Notes: generated by a model not told the origin, from the sequence alone. Counted from the first letter of the stretch, positions 9,069 through 17,145 are shown. The stretch: DNA of 64,000 nt from Cognatilysobacter bugurensis (GCF_014652095.1 NZ_BMYD01000001.1:37068-101067), one strand, 5' to 3'. Program-made: numbers and translations.

Positions 9069-9091
9069 CGATAACGGCCAGCGCGTTATCG
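9069..9091. terminator. Hairpin downstream of the cardiolipin synthase-like gene
   Basis: CGATAACG and CGTTATCG form a perfect 8-bp stem with a 7-base loop, 14 bp after the stop of the minus-strand phospholipase D family gene. There is no T run after the stem on that strand, so it may stabilise the 3' end or terminate weakly. The rest of the 187-bp gap up to 8917 shows nothing. Confidence 0.35.
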
Positions 9092-9104
9092 GCGCGAAAG
9101 CGCG

Positions 9105-10415
9105 TCAGAGCTGCTCGCGCAGCAGCAGCGCCATGTGGTCGCGAAAGCGTTGCAGCGCGTTCCACCGCTCGACGTCGGCAATCGTCACCCGCTTCGAGCG
9201 CGTGAGGTCGTGCGCGAACGACGCGCGCACTCGCTGGGCAAACGCCGTGTCCTGGACCGCAAACGCGACCTCGTAGTTGAGTTCGATCGACCGGGCGTCG
9301 AAATTCGGCGAGCCGATCAGCGCGACCGCACCATCGACGATGATGAGCTTGGTGTGCATCACGGTCGGCTGGAACTCGTAAAGCTCCACGCCTGCCTCGA
9401 TGAGCTTGCGGTAGTACGTGCGGCTCGCGTAGCGCACGAGTGCACTGTCCTGGTGCGGGCCGGGGACCAGGAGCACCACGCGCACGCCGCGCTGTGCGGC
9501 CTCGATGAGGCCGAGCTCGAGGTCGGGGTCGGGCACGTAGTACGGGGTGGCGATGAACAGCTCTTGCCGCGCCGTGCGCGCCAGCAGCCAGTACGTCAGC
9601 GGGATGCCGGTGAAGTGCACACCCGGCGTGGTGCTGATCGGGACCGCGCGCGCACTGCCGGCCGCCTCGAGCGGGGGAAACACCTGATCGCCGACGAGCA
9701 CCTCGCCGCTGGCTTCGTGCCAGTTATCCGCGAACGAGCCCTGCAGATACCGCACCGCAGGGCCTTCGATGCGGAAGTGGTCGTCGCGCCAGTGCTCGGC
9801 GTCCTGCGCGTTGCCGGCCCACTCCTGCGCGATGCCGACGCCACCGGTGAAACCGATGCGGCCGTCGACGATGAGCGCCTTGCGGTGCGTGCGGCTGTTG
9901 AACCGGTCGAGCGTGTCCCAGCGCAGCGGGCGAAACCACGCCACGTCCACGCCGGCCCGTTCCATGTTCTTGACCCAAGCCGGGTCGATCAGCCGCGCGC
10001 CGAACGCGTCGAGCAGCACGCGCACTTTCACGCCGCGTTTCGCGGCCGCAGCGAGTTCGTTCGCGAACGTCTCGGCAATGTCGCCGGTCCAGTACACGTA
10101 CGTGAGCAGATTGACGGATCGCTCCGCGTTGCGGATCGCATCGAGCATCGCGGGGAAGATCTCGTCGCCGTTTTCGAGCAACGTGACGCGGTTGCCGGCC
10201 ACGAGCGGCGCGTTGAGGTTCGCGGCGAGCGACACCATCATGTCGCCCGGCGGCACGCCGGGGCCGGTGGAAAGCGTATGCGGCGGCGTGTCGACGGGCT
10301 CGGATGTGGCCCAGGTGTAGACCATCCAGCTCAGCGCCAACGAGCCGGCCACGAACATCACGCGCATCCAGCCGGGCAGTCGGCGGAAACGTCGGGTCGG
10401 AACGGCGTCATTCAT
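9105..10415 (-). CDS. Cardiolipin synthase family (phospholipase D-like) protein
   Basis: A 436-residue protein with one N-terminal membrane helix (about 17-36) and two phospholipase D motifs. The HKD signature is complete in both: His177-Lys179-Asp184 (THRKALIVDG) and His354-Lys356-Asp361 (MHTKLIIVDG). This is the arrangement of bacterial cardiolipin synthases of the ClsB/ClsC type, which make cardiolipin by transesterifying phosphatidylglycerol or phosphatidylethanolamine at the inner membrane. The ATG at 10415 puts a short basic stretch before the helix, as expected. It is probably transcribed alone. Cardiolipin synthase cannot be separated from a related phospholipase D by sequence alone, though SPNFDARS after the second motif is typical of synthases. 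Confidence 0.83.
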   Translation of the reverse strand: MNDAVPTRRFRRLPGWMRVMFVAGSLALSWMVYTWATSEPVDTPPHTLSTGPGVPPGDMMVSLAANLNAPLVAGNRVTLLENGDEIFPAMLDAIRNAERSVNLLTYVYWTGDIAETFANELAAAAKRGVKVRVLLDAFGARLIDPAWVKNMERAGVDVAWFRPLRWDTLDRFNSRTHRKALIVDGRIGFTGGVGIAQEWAGNAQDAEHWRDDHFRIEGPAVRYLQGSFADNWHEASGEVLVGDQVFPPLEAAGSARAVPISTTPGVHFTGIPLTYWLLARTARQELFIATPYYVPDPDLELGLIEAAQRGVRVVLLVPGPHQDSALVRYASRTYYRKLIEAGVELYEFQPTVMHTKLIIVDGAVALIGSPNFDARSIELNYEVAFAVQDTAFAQRVRASFAHDLTRSKRVTIADVERWNALQRFRDHMALLLREQL

Positions 10416-10508
10416 CGCGGGTGTCCGGCAGGTCGCGTGGTGTCGCCGCGGTCGCGGCGGCAGCGCTGACTCTAGCGTGCGCGCGGTGCAGTGCCCGGTG
10501 AACGCAGG

Positions 10509-10850
10509 TTACGGCCCGGGCGCCGCATCGTGTATCAGCGCGCAGTCGATCGCGTCGAGGCCCACGTGGACGAGCAGGCCGATTGCAAGCAGGCGCGTGC
10601 GGCGCGGCAGCAGCATGAGCGCGTAGAGCACGATGGCCGGCGTGGTGTGCAAGGGGTGGAAGCCGATGCTGCAACGTCCGGGCGCGTAGATCGGGTCGGC
10701 GAGCAGGTGGTCAACGTCGATGATCCAACCCGCGAGCATCCACAGCCACGCGCGTTTCCACTGCGGCCGGTAGAACACGAGCGCGATCGCCAGCGGCACG
10801 AGCGCGTGCAGCACCAGGTGGATGATCGGCCGGGCGGTGAGGTCCATCAT
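10509..10850 (-). CDS. DUF6122 family small membrane protein
   Basis: A 113-residue protein with about four hydrophobic segments. It carries the string DVDHLLADPIY and CSIGFHPLHT, which match the DUF6122 family seen in many Proteobacteria. The His and Asp residues clustered in these motifs suggest a metal-dependent activity like that of other small DxDHL membrane hydrolases, but this is inference and no function is established. The ATG at 10850 (MMDLTARP) was chosen. The open frame runs 285 bp further upstream but is Arg-rich and reads as non-coding. The 218 bp upstream carry no other gene. Confidence 0.7.
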   Translation of the reverse strand: MMDLTARPIIHLVLHALVPLAIALVFYRPQWKRAWLWMLAGWIIDVDHLLADPIYAPGRCSIGFHPLHTTPAIVLYALMLLPRRTRLLAIGLLVHVGLDAIDCALIHDAAPGP

Positions 10851-11034
10851 GCGGCGACGCGGCGAGCCGCGACGGCGGCCCGGCTTGCGGGCCGTCGTTC
10901 GTGAAGCACGGGCACACGTGGCCGTTCGGCATTGGGAAACCGGCAGTGCGGGATGCGATCCATCGTCCGGCTCGTGGCAGGGCAGGCCGCACAGGATAGG
11001 CGGGGCCGACGCCACAAGCCGTCTACGAGTCCGC

Positions 11035-11062
11035 GCCGCCGCGTGGGGCGCCACGCGGCGGC
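11035..11062. terminator. 12-bp perfect hairpin after the EF-hand gene
   Basis: GCCGCCGCGTGG and CCACGCGGCGGC pair perfectly around the loop GGCG. The hairpin lies 7 bp past the stop of the minus-strand EF-hand gene. No T run follows on the minus strand, so classical intrinsic termination is uncertain; mRNA 3'-end stabilisation is an alternative. Confidence 0.45.
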
Positions 11063-11068
11063 ATGGGG

Positions 11069-11698
11069 TCAGCGCTTTGATCCGGCCTGAAGCTCGGCGC
11101 GACTCAGGAAGCCGTCGCGGTTGTCGTCGAGCCATGCGAACCGGCTCGCGACGCGCGGCATGTGTTCGTCGACCTCAATACGGTTGAGGCGACCGTCGCG
11201 ATTGAGATCGGCCGGGCGGAAACGCTCGTCGGCACGGGCGTTGTGCTCGGCCTCGCGCTGCGGTCGCATCCGCTCATGGTGGGCGCGTACTTCGGTCCTC
11301 ACGAGGTGACCGTCGCGGTTGGTGTCCGCCGCGGCAAAGTCAATGCGTGCCAAGCCGCGGCCTGCACGTGCAGCACCTGCGTCGAACTCGGCGCGACTGA
11401 CGCGACCGTCGCGATCGGTGTCGAGGCGCTCGACGCCGCCACGGTGTCCATGGCGAAGCCGCTCGCCGTCAATGAGGCGGCCGTCGCGGTTGACGTCGAG
11501 ACGGTCGAAGCGCTCGGCGAGTTTCGGGTGGGCGGCCGCTTCGCTGCGGTCGATCGCGCCGTCGCCGTTCGCATCCAGCGCGGCGCGGGCGGGCCCGCCG
11601 GCGAATGCTGTCGAAAGCGGGAGCATCAGCAGGGTGGGGAGGGTCAGTCGCTTCATCATCGTCATCGTCATCGTCATCGTCATCATCATCGTCATCAT
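11069..11698 (-). CDS. Exported EF-hand calcium-binding protein
   Basis: About 209 residues. After a Met/Thr repeat comes a signal peptide (MMKRLTLPTLLMLPLSTAFA) and then six EF-hand loops with the Dx[DN]xDG pattern: LDANGDGAID, LDVNRDGRLI, LDTDRDGRVS, ADTNRDGHLV, ADLNRDGRLN and LDDNRDGFLS. It probably binds Ca2+ in the periplasm or outside the cell. The start is uncertain. A row of in-frame ATG codons lies in the repeat at 11654-11701, and GGAG at 11705-11708 is best spaced for the ATG at 11698 (6 bp) or 11695 (9 bp). The MKR start at 11656 would give a standard signal peptide but has no Shine-Dalgarno of its own. It is divergent from dedA. Its role is unknown. Confidence 0.78.
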   Translation of the reverse strand: MMTMMMTMTMTMTMMKRLTLPTLLMLPLSTAFAGGPARAALDANGDGAIDRSEAAAHPKLAERFDRLDVNRDGRLIDGERLRHGHRGGVERLDTDRDGRVSRAEFDAGAARAGRGLARIDFAAADTNRDGHLVRTEVRAHHERMRPQREAEHNARADERFRPADLNRDGRLNRIEVDEHMPRVASRFAWLDDNRDGFLSRAELQAGSKR

Positions 11699-11701
11699 CA
11701 T
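11654..11701 (-). repeat. ATGACG hexanucleotide repeat at a gene start
   Basis: On the minus strand this 48-bp tract is made of ATG and ACG codons: ATG-ATG-ATG-ACG-ATG-ATG, then three further ATG-rich ACG units and a final ATG-ATG. It spans the start region of the EF-hand gene and gives it about a dozen in-frame ATGs, read as Met/Thr. Because the unit is 6 bp, gain or loss of units would not shift frame. It would lengthen the signal peptide n-region or change the spacing from GGAG to the preferred start. Confidence 0.85.
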
Positions 11702-11872
11702 CGGCTCCGGACGCGGCGAAGTGCCGCGCGTGCTTGCAACAACGCGCGACCAGCGCTCACGTTGACGCCCGCCTGCTCTGAATTCGCCCGGTCGACCGGT
11801 CGATGGCGGCACATGCTGTTGACGGCGGGGTTGAGAAAGTCGGTGCTTCCCTCCGGACACGAGGTGCGCGCC

Positions 11873-12490
11873 ATGGGCGGCTGGGTGACGAACACGCTCA
11901 ACTCGCTGGGATACATCGGCGTGGTGTGGCTGACGTTCCTCGAGAACGTCTTTCCGCCGATACCGTCGGAGTTGATCATGCCGCTCGCGGGATACCTGGT
12001 GTCCCAGGACCGCATGACGCTCGTCGGTGCGACGCTTGCGGGCACGGCAGGCTCCGTGATCGGTGCGTTGCTGCTGTACGGCTTCGGGCGATGGTTCGGC
12101 GAGGAGCGGCTCAAGCGATTCGCCGACCGTAACGGTCGCTGGCTCACGCTTTCACCGCGCGATATCGACCGCGCGTCAACGTGGTTCGAAAAGCGTGGCC
12201 TGTGGGCGGTCTTTATCTGCCGGCTGATCCCTGGGCTCCGTTCGCTGATCTCGATTCCCGCCGGAATCCACTGCATGCCGTTGGGCCGGTTTGTGCTCGT
12301 CACCGCATTGGGCACCGCGGTCTGGACGGGCGCGCTGGTGTTCGCGGGTCAGCAGCTCGGCGAGAACTTCGAGCGCATCGGGCGCTGGCTCGACCCGGTA
12401 ACGAAAGTGGTGCTTGGCGCGATGGCCGTCTGGTACCTCTGGCGCGTGATCCGGTTCAAGCACGACCACGAGCGCAGCGCGCACGGCTGA
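11873..12490 (+). CDS. DedA family membrane protein
   Basis: A 205-residue inner-membrane protein of the DedA (SNARE-associated/VTT) family. Diagnostic segments are FLENVFPPIPSELIMPLAGY (about 21-40), G...LLYGFGRWFG, FEKRGLWAVFICRLIPGLRSL and IPAGIHCMPLGRF. The acidic Glu in ENVFPP and the Arg in the CRLIPG(L/V)R motif match residues needed for function in E. coli YqjA/YghB. Members are linked to lipid flipping (undecaprenyl phosphate or phosphatidylethanolamine) and proton-motive-force homeostasis. The ATG at 11873 has GAGGTG six bases upstream. Upstream in-frame extension is shadow sequence from the divergent EF-hand gene. The C-terminal tail is short and charged. Confidence 0.88.
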   Translation: MGGWVTNTLNSLGYIGVVWLTFLENVFPPIPSELIMPLAGYLVSQDRMTLVGATLAGTAGSVIGALLLYGFGRWFGEERLKRFADRNGRWLTLSPRDIDRASTWFEKRGLWAVFICRLIPGLRSLISIPAGIHCMPLGRFVLVTALGTAVWTGALVFAGQQLGENFERIGRWLDPVTKVVLGAMAVWYLWRVIRFKHDHERSAHG

Positions 12491-12600
12491 AGGCGGCGTG
12501 CGCGGGGTGTTTCGAGCGCGCGCTTGGCAACGGCAGCAGTGCACGGACGCCCTGGCGTTCCGCCGGCGTCAGCGCGCTCCGGCGTCCGCGTGCATGCGCG

Positions 12601-13455
12601 TTACTTGGCTTGTGCCGCCCCGACAAAATCCAGAATCGCGGGCAGCACCTGCGGCGCGCGGTCTGTGTCGTACAGGCCTGCGATCGGCGCTGCGTGGCCG
12701 CCGCCGTCGAGCATCAGAAGCTCGACGCGCACCCCGGCGTTGCGCAACCGCTCGGCAAGCTGTCGGCTATCGCGTGGCTCGACGACGTTGTCGTCGACGC
12801 CGTGGATCAACAGGAATGGCGGCTCGTCGCCGTCGACAAAGTTCACGGCCTGCGCCTGCGGCCACTGGGCCGGTGCGCCGAAGATCGGCACGTACTGGCC
12901 GGTGATTTCGAAGTCGTACGGACCGGCCAAGCCGATGGCCCCTGCGAGCGCGCCGGGCGTCAGGCCGTGCGGCGCGAGGTAGCGCGCATCCGTCGCGATG
13001 AGCGCCGCGATCTGCGCGCCCGCCGAATGCCCGGCCACGTGCAGCCGAGTGGGATCACCACCAAAGCGCGCTGCATTTGCGCGGGCCCAGGCCACGGCCT
13101 TCGCGCCGTCCTCGATAAACGCTGGAAAGCCCGCGCGAGGCCACGTGCGGTAGTCGGCGACGATGGTGAGTACGCCGTGTCGCGCAAGCTGCCGCCCGAC
13201 GAAGCGGTACTGCACACGGTCGCCGCGTTGCCAGTTGCCGCCGTAGAAGAACACGACGACCGGGGTGGGCTCGCTGCCGGCGTTATCAGGGCGGTACACG
13301 TCGAGTGCGAGGCCCAAATCGGGCGCGTACGTCACGCTCGATTCGGGCGGCGCGAGCCCACGGTTCGCAAACCCGAACAGCGCGCGCTCGCAGCCGGCGG
13401 TGAAGAGCGTGGCGACGGCCAGCGTCGCGCCGGCGATGGTGGATCGGATGCGCAC
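12601..13455 (-). CDS. Alpha/beta hydrolase, probable esterase lipoprotein
   Basis: A 284-residue alpha/beta hydrolase like bacterial kynurenine formamidase or feruloyl-esterase-type enzymes. It has an oxyanion-hole region FFYGGNWQRGD, the nucleophile elbow GHSAG, an acid in HGVDDNVV and a histidine in GGGHAA, which complete the catalytic triad. GTG at 13455 was chosen: GGAG lies 5 bp upstream and the product then begins with an export signal (MRIRSTIAGATLAVATLFTAGC). TAGC could be a lipobox, though position -3 is Thr rather than Leu, so lipoprotein status is tentative. The frame stays open further upstream without such a signal. It is convergent with dedA. The substrate is unknown. Confidence 0.77.
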   Translation of the reverse strand: MRIRSTIAGATLAVATLFTAGCERALFGFANRGLAPPESSVTYAPDLGLALDVYRPDNAGSEPTPVVVFFYGGNWQRGDRVQYRFVGRQLARHGVLTIVADYRTWPRAGFPAFIEDGAKAVAWARANAARFGGDPTRLHVAGHSAGAQIAALIATDARYLAPHGLTPGALAGAIGLAGPYDFEITGQYVPIFGAPAQWPQAQAVNFVDGDEPPFLLIHGVDDNVVEPRDSRQLAERLRNAGVRVELLMLDGGGHAAPIAGLYDTDRAPQVLPAILDFVGAAQAK

Positions 13456-13644
13456 GGGAGCTCCATCGTCGAGGTCCGCTCCATCAGGCCAGCACGAGCG
13501 TGATGCGGGCGCAGAGAGCGTCCGCTGACGTGACGCTCGCGCGCTTTCTACTACCGTGACCGGTGCGAAACGCCGCGCCGACACTGCATCGCCCATCGCG
13601 CAGACGCGCGCATATCCCCGCATCGCAGCTCACTGGAGACCTCC

Positions 13645-14268
13645 ATGCTCAAAGCCATCGCGCTCAACTGCACGCTCAAGTCGGGCGACGAAGCCTCCTC
13701 GACCGACCTGATGATCGATCTCGTTGCGCGTCATCTTCGCGAGCACGACGTCGAACTTGTCGACACGATCCGCATCGCGAGCCGCAACGTGAAGCCGGGC
13801 GTGAGTTCGGATGAGGGCGACGGCGATGAGTGGCCCGGAATCCGCGCGCGGATCCTCGAAGCCGATGTGCTGATCCTGGGAACGCCGATCTGGATGGGGC
13901 AGCCCAGCAGCGTGTGCAAGCGCGTGCTGGAACGCATGGACGCGTTTCTAGGCGAGACCGACGAGCGCAGCCGGATGCCGGTCACGTCGAAAGTCGCGGT
14001 CGTGGCCGTGGTCGGCAACGAGGACGGCGCGCACCACGTGTCAGCCGAGCTGTATCAGGCGCTCGCGGACGTCGGCTGGACGATCCCCGCCGGTGCGACC
14101 AGCTACTGGGTGGGCGAGGCGATGGGCGGGACCGACTTCAAGGACCTCGATGGGATCCCGGATAAAGTCGAGCAGACCGCGCGGGCGCTTGCGTCGAACG
14201 CCGCGCACCTCGCGCGCCTGCTGAAAGCGCAGCCGTACCCGGGCATCGCGCCGAAACAAGACGACTGA
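13645..14268 (+). CDS. Flavodoxin-fold NAD(P)H/FMN reductase-like protein
   Basis: A 207-residue soluble protein with the layout of NADPH-dependent FMN reductase/flavodoxin-fold proteins. It opens with a beta strand LKAIALNCTLKSG where the phosphate-binding loop (GSxRxxS-like, here TLKSGDEASST) holds FMN. It then has ADVLILGTPIWMGQPSSVCK, the typical flavin-isoalloxazine loop, and a later VVGNEDGAHH loop. It probably transfers hydride from NAD(P)H to quinones or other acceptors; the substrate is unknown. The ATG at 13645 is preceded by GGAG at about 7 bp. It is divergent from the esterase gene with 189 bp between, and followed by a very strong hairpin that also closes the convergent operon. 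Confidence 0.78.
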   Translation: MLKAIALNCTLKSGDEASSTDLMIDLVARHLREHDVELVDTIRIASRNVKPGVSSDEGDGDEWPGIRARILEADVLILGTPIWMGQPSSVCKRVLERMDAFLGETDERSRMPVTSKVAVVAVVGNEDGAHHVSAELYQALADVGWTIPAGATSYWVGEAMGGTDFKDLDGIPDKVEQTARALASNAAHLARLLKAQPYPGIAPKQDD

Positions 14269-14275
14269 CACAAAA

Positions 14276-14311
14276 CCGCCGCCTGCCGCAGGTGATTGCG
14301 GCAGGCGGCGG
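14276..14311 (-). terminator. Strong intrinsic terminator (15-bp stem)
   Basis: CCGCCGCCTGCCGCA (14276-14290) and its exact complement (14297-14311) flank a six-base loop. On the minus strand the stem is followed by TTTT, so it is an intrinsic terminator for the alcohol dehydrogenase operon. The plus strand lacks a T run, but the stem should still protect the 3' end of the convergent flavodoxin gene. Confidence 0.85.
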
Positions 14312-14328
14312 GCAGATCGCGGCAGGTA

Positions 14329-14742
14329 TCAGCCGCGCTTTTTCTTGTACATCCACCAGCCGAGCGCGCCCGCTACGCCCGCGAGCACCAGCGGATGCGA
14401 GGCGGGGTTGCGGCGCATGTCGTCAACGACGCCTTCGACCACGTTGACGCGGTCGGCCATCAGCAGCGTCATCCAGTGGCGCAGGTCGTTCTCGCTGTAG
14501 GTGAACGCGCGTCGGCGCAGCACGCCGCTTAGGCCGGACGGCGGCACGGTCGCACCGAAGACCGGCGTGATGTGCGGCCTCTCGATCGAGTGCAGCACTT
14601 CCATGTGCTGAGGCTGCTGCGACGGCTCATCCCAGTGCACGCCTTCGAGGCGTGGCGGTGTGCGTTCCATCGGCACGGCCGGGCGGTTCTTGCGGTCGAG
14701 GTCGGCGCCCCAGCCCGGGATCTGTGAACGGTCAAAAGTCAT
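14329..14742 (-). CDS. Hypothetical protein with C-terminal membrane anchor
   Basis: A 137-residue protein starting MTFDRSQIPGWGADLD. The first 100 residues are soluble, rich in Pro and charged residues, with a middle helix-rich part (FTYSENDLRHWMTLLMADR). It ends in one hydrophobic stretch (PLVLAGVAGALGWWMYKKK), a tail anchor with a basic end. I do not recognise a named domain. It starts 13 bp after the alcohol dehydrogenase stop, and its AAGGAG ribosome site overlaps that stop codon, so the two genes are almost certainly co-transcribed and coupled. It may tether or assist the dehydrogenase at the membrane, but that is inference. Confidence 0.72.
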   Translation of the reverse strand: MTFDRSQIPGWGADLDRKNRPAVPMERTPPRLEGVHWDEPSQQPQHMEVLHSIERPHITPVFGATVPPSGLSGVLRRRAFTYSENDLRHWMTLLMADRVNVVEGVVDDMRRNPASHPLVLAGVAGALGWWMYKKKRG

Positions 14743-14755
14743 GGGCGTGGCTCCT

Positions 14756-15952
14756 TCAATGCAACTTCGGGGCGGACTGGCCGCTCGGGTATTCGTCGAT
14801 GCTCGACATGCCCGGCGGAATCAGCACGGTCTTGATGCAGCCGTCGAGCTTGGACGCGAACATGTGGTACGCGTCGTCCACAGCCTCGAGCGGCACGCGG
14901 TGCGTGATCATTTCGCGCGGCTTGATGCGGCCTTCCATGATGTGTTCGATCAGGCGCGGATGATGGCGCTTCACGCTTGCCTGGTTCATGCGCATCGTGA
15001 TGCCCTTGTTGAGCGCGTTGCCGATCGGCACGGCGTTGAACGTCGGCCCGTAGACACCGACGATCGACACGTTACCGCCGGGGCGCACGCAGTTGATCGC
15101 CCAGTGCAACGCGGTGGCGGCGCCGGCCTGCATCTTCATCTTGACGCCGGTCAAGCGCTGCAATGCGTTGCCCGCGGCTTCGGCGCCCACGGCGTCGATG
15201 CACACGTCCGCGCCCATCCAGTCCGTCATCTTCTTGATGTGGACGGCCATGTCGTCGACTTCGCGGAAATTCACGGTTTCCGCAGGGCCAAAACGGCTGA
15301 CGAAGTCGAGGCGATAGTCGACATGGTCGACGACGATCACGCGGCCCGCGCCCAGCAGCCACGACGCACGCGCGGCCATGATGCCGATCGGGCCCGCACC
15401 GAAGATCACGACCGTGTCGCCTTCCTGGATGTCGCCCATTTCCGCGGCCTGATAGCCCGTGGGCACCACGTCGGTGAGCAGCACGGCGTCTTCGATATGC
15501 ATGCCGGCCGGGATCTTCGTCGGGCCAATATCGGCGAACGGCACGCGCACGTACTGCGCCTGCCCGCCGTTGTAGCCGCCCGCGGTGTGCGAGTAACCGT
15601 AAATGCCGCCGACCGCGGTCGACTGCGGATTGACATTGCGGCAGTTGCCGTAGAGCTCCTTGCGACACATCTCGCAGGTGCCGCAGAAGATGTTGAACGG
15701 AACGGTGACGTGATCGCCAACCTTGAGGTTCTGCACCGAAGGTCCGACTTCCTCGACGATGCCGCAGAACTCGTGTCCAAACACGCTCCCAACGCGCGTA
15801 TCGGGCACGAGGCCGTGATAGAGATGCAGGTCCGAGCCGCAGATGCAGGTGCGCGTAACGCGCACGATCGCATCGTTGGGATGTTCGATCATTGGATCGG
15901 GCACGTGTTCGGCGCGAACCTTGTACGGGCGCCGGTAAGTTGTTGCGAGCAT
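14756..15952 (-). CDS. Zinc-dependent alcohol (formaldehyde-type) dehydrogenase
   Basis: A 398-residue medium-chain, zinc- and NAD(P)-dependent dehydrogenase. Catalytic zinc ligands are Cys38 (TCICGSDLH) and His60-Glu61 (GHEF). The structural zinc site is Cys90, Cys93, Cys96 and Cys104. The nucleotide-binding loop is VIFGAGPIGIMAA. The length and the extra loops in the second half (KMKMQAGAATALHWAINCVR) match the glutathione-independent formaldehyde dehydrogenase-like subgroup, so it may oxidise formaldehyde or a related small alcohol/aldehyde; the substrate is not certain. The ATG at 15952 has a perfect AGGAGG site 7 bp upstream, suggesting strong translation. It is coupled to the small membrane-tailed gene downstream. 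Confidence 0.88.
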   Translation of the reverse strand: MLATTYRRPYKVRAEHVPDPMIEHPNDAIVRVTRTCICGSDLHLYHGLVPDTRVGSVFGHEFCGIVEEVGPSVQNLKVGDHVTVPFNIFCGTCEMCRKELYGNCRNVNPQSTAVGGIYGYSHTAGGYNGGQAQYVRVPFADIGPTKIPAGMHIEDAVLLTDVVPTGYQAAEMGDIQEGDTVVIFGAGPIGIMAARASWLLGAGRVIVVDHVDYRLDFVSRFGPAETVNFREVDDMAVHIKKMTDWMGADVCIDAVGAEAAGNALQRLTGVKMKMQAGAATALHWAINCVRPGGNVSIVGVYGPTFNAVPIGNALNKGITMRMNQASVKRHHPRLIEHIMEGRIKPREMITHRVPLEAVDDAYHMFASKLDGCIKTVLIPPGMSSIDEYPSGQSAPKLH

Positions 15953-16325
15953 GGGTGTCCTCCTAAGACAGCAGACGATGCGCACGAAGCGTGCGCGTGG
16001 ATCAGCTAATGAAGACTTGCCGCAACTCGCGTGCCAGCGTGCGCGCCGCACTCCACCGTAGGGTGCGTGCCGTGCCGCATGAAAAACTTGCCGCTTGTAG
16101 CAGGGGTTGCGGGGTGCCGGACGTACTCCTCGTGCTAGTGCCTGCAGCTGCTCCGACACACGCCTTTAGCAACGGAAATGGCGTCAGCGCGGCGTCAGTG
16201 CGCAGCCAGGCATGCGGCGTACGCAGCTCTGCATTGCTGCGATGTTCGCCTCTGCCGGTCGCGGTTCACGCATCCCGCACGGTGCTTCTGGGACAACGCT
16301 GGTGTCGAATACGAGGAGAGGCGTG
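15953..16325. other. Non-coding divergent promoter region, 373 bp
   Basis: This separates the divergent alcohol dehydrogenase and DUF1206 genes and looks less GC-rich than its surroundings. It holds a 6-bp hairpin (GCGCAC/GTGCGC) in the probable dehydrogenase leader and a 9-bp direct repeat ACTTGCCGC at 16015-16023 and 16086-16094. No gene or known operator was recognised. Confidence 0.5.
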
Positions 16326-17132
16326 ATGAATGCTCCGCTTGGTGCGGCTGGCCGCCGCGCCACCAATGAAGTTGCAAGTTGGGTGCCTCCGCTGGCCCGG
16401 CTCGGATACGCGGCGAAGGGCGTGGTCTATCTGATCATTGGCTACCTGGCGTTTCGCGCCGCCACGGCCGCGGGTTCGCCCGAAGGCGCCACGGGCGCGC
16501 TTTCCTCACTGGCGGATGAGACAGGCGGACAGCTGCTGCTGCTGCTTGTGGCGTTGGGGCTGTTGGCGCATGCGGCATGGCGGGTGGTGCAGGGTGTGCT
16601 CGACCCCGAGCACCACGAGCACGACGCGAAGCACATGGCGTTGCGCGCGTTCTACCTGCTCAGCGCTGTGATCTACGGCTCACTGGCCTGGACGGCGTTC
16701 CAACTTTCGCGTGGCCGGAGCCAGGGAGGTGACGGTAGTGGCCAGCAGCTGTGGATTGCGAAATTGATGGACTTGCCGGCCGGGCGTTGGCTGGTCATGG
16801 CGGCAGGTCTTGGCGTCATCGCCTACGGTCTGCATCAGCTGGTGAAAGCTTGGAAGGCGGATGTGCGCAGTCACATGACGCGCGATGACCAGTGGATCGT
16901 TGCGCTCGGTCGACTCGGCATCGGCGCACGCGGACTCGTGCTCTTGCCGGTCGGCTGGTTCGTGTTCAATGCGGGCCGTCACTACAACGCGCAGGCGGCC
17001 GGCGGCACCGACCAGGCCTTGCAGATGCTCGATCGCGGTGGGCTGCTCGCGGTGGTCGGCATTGGGCTGGTCGCATATGGCCTGCACCAGTTCGCAAAGG
17101 CCGCCTGGCGCCGAATCGAACGGCCGACCTGA
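16326..17132 (+). CDS. DUF1206 domain membrane protein
   Basis: A 268-residue inner-membrane protein with six hydrophobic segments in three related pairs. The repeat is visible as LARLGYAAKGVVYLIIGYLAF, ALRAFYLLSAVIYGSLAWTAF and LGRLGIGARGLVLLPVGWFVF, each followed by a second helix with GLLAHAAWRVVQG, GVIAYGLHQLVKA or GLVAYGLHQFAKA. This triple unit is the DUF1206 pattern. The function is not known. The ATG at 16326 is preceded by GAGGAGAG at good spacing; the frame extends upstream but without membrane-like sequence. It is divergent from the alcohol dehydrogenase and stands alone. Confidence 0.85.
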   Translation: MNAPLGAAGRRATNEVASWVPPLARLGYAAKGVVYLIIGYLAFRAATAAGSPEGATGALSSLADETGGQLLLLLVALGLLAHAAWRVVQGVLDPEHHEHDAKHMALRAFYLLSAVIYGSLAWTAFQLSRGRSQGGDGSGQQLWIAKLMDLPAGRWLVMAAGLGVIAYGLHQLVKAWKADVRSHMTRDDQWIVALGRLGIGARGLVLLPVGWFVFNAGRHYNAQAAGGTDQALQMLDRGGLLAVVGIGLVAYGLHQFAKAAWRRIERPT

Positions 17133-17145
17133 GTAGGCGGGCGCT

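Noticed and set aside
9135-10469. 444-residue open frame opposite the cardiolipin synthase-like gene
   Set aside because: Antisense shadow; both HKD motifs are on the minus strand.
11162-11872. Long N-terminal extension of DedA
   Set aside because: It lies antisense to the EF-hand gene; DedA has a good ribosome site and conserved start at 11873.
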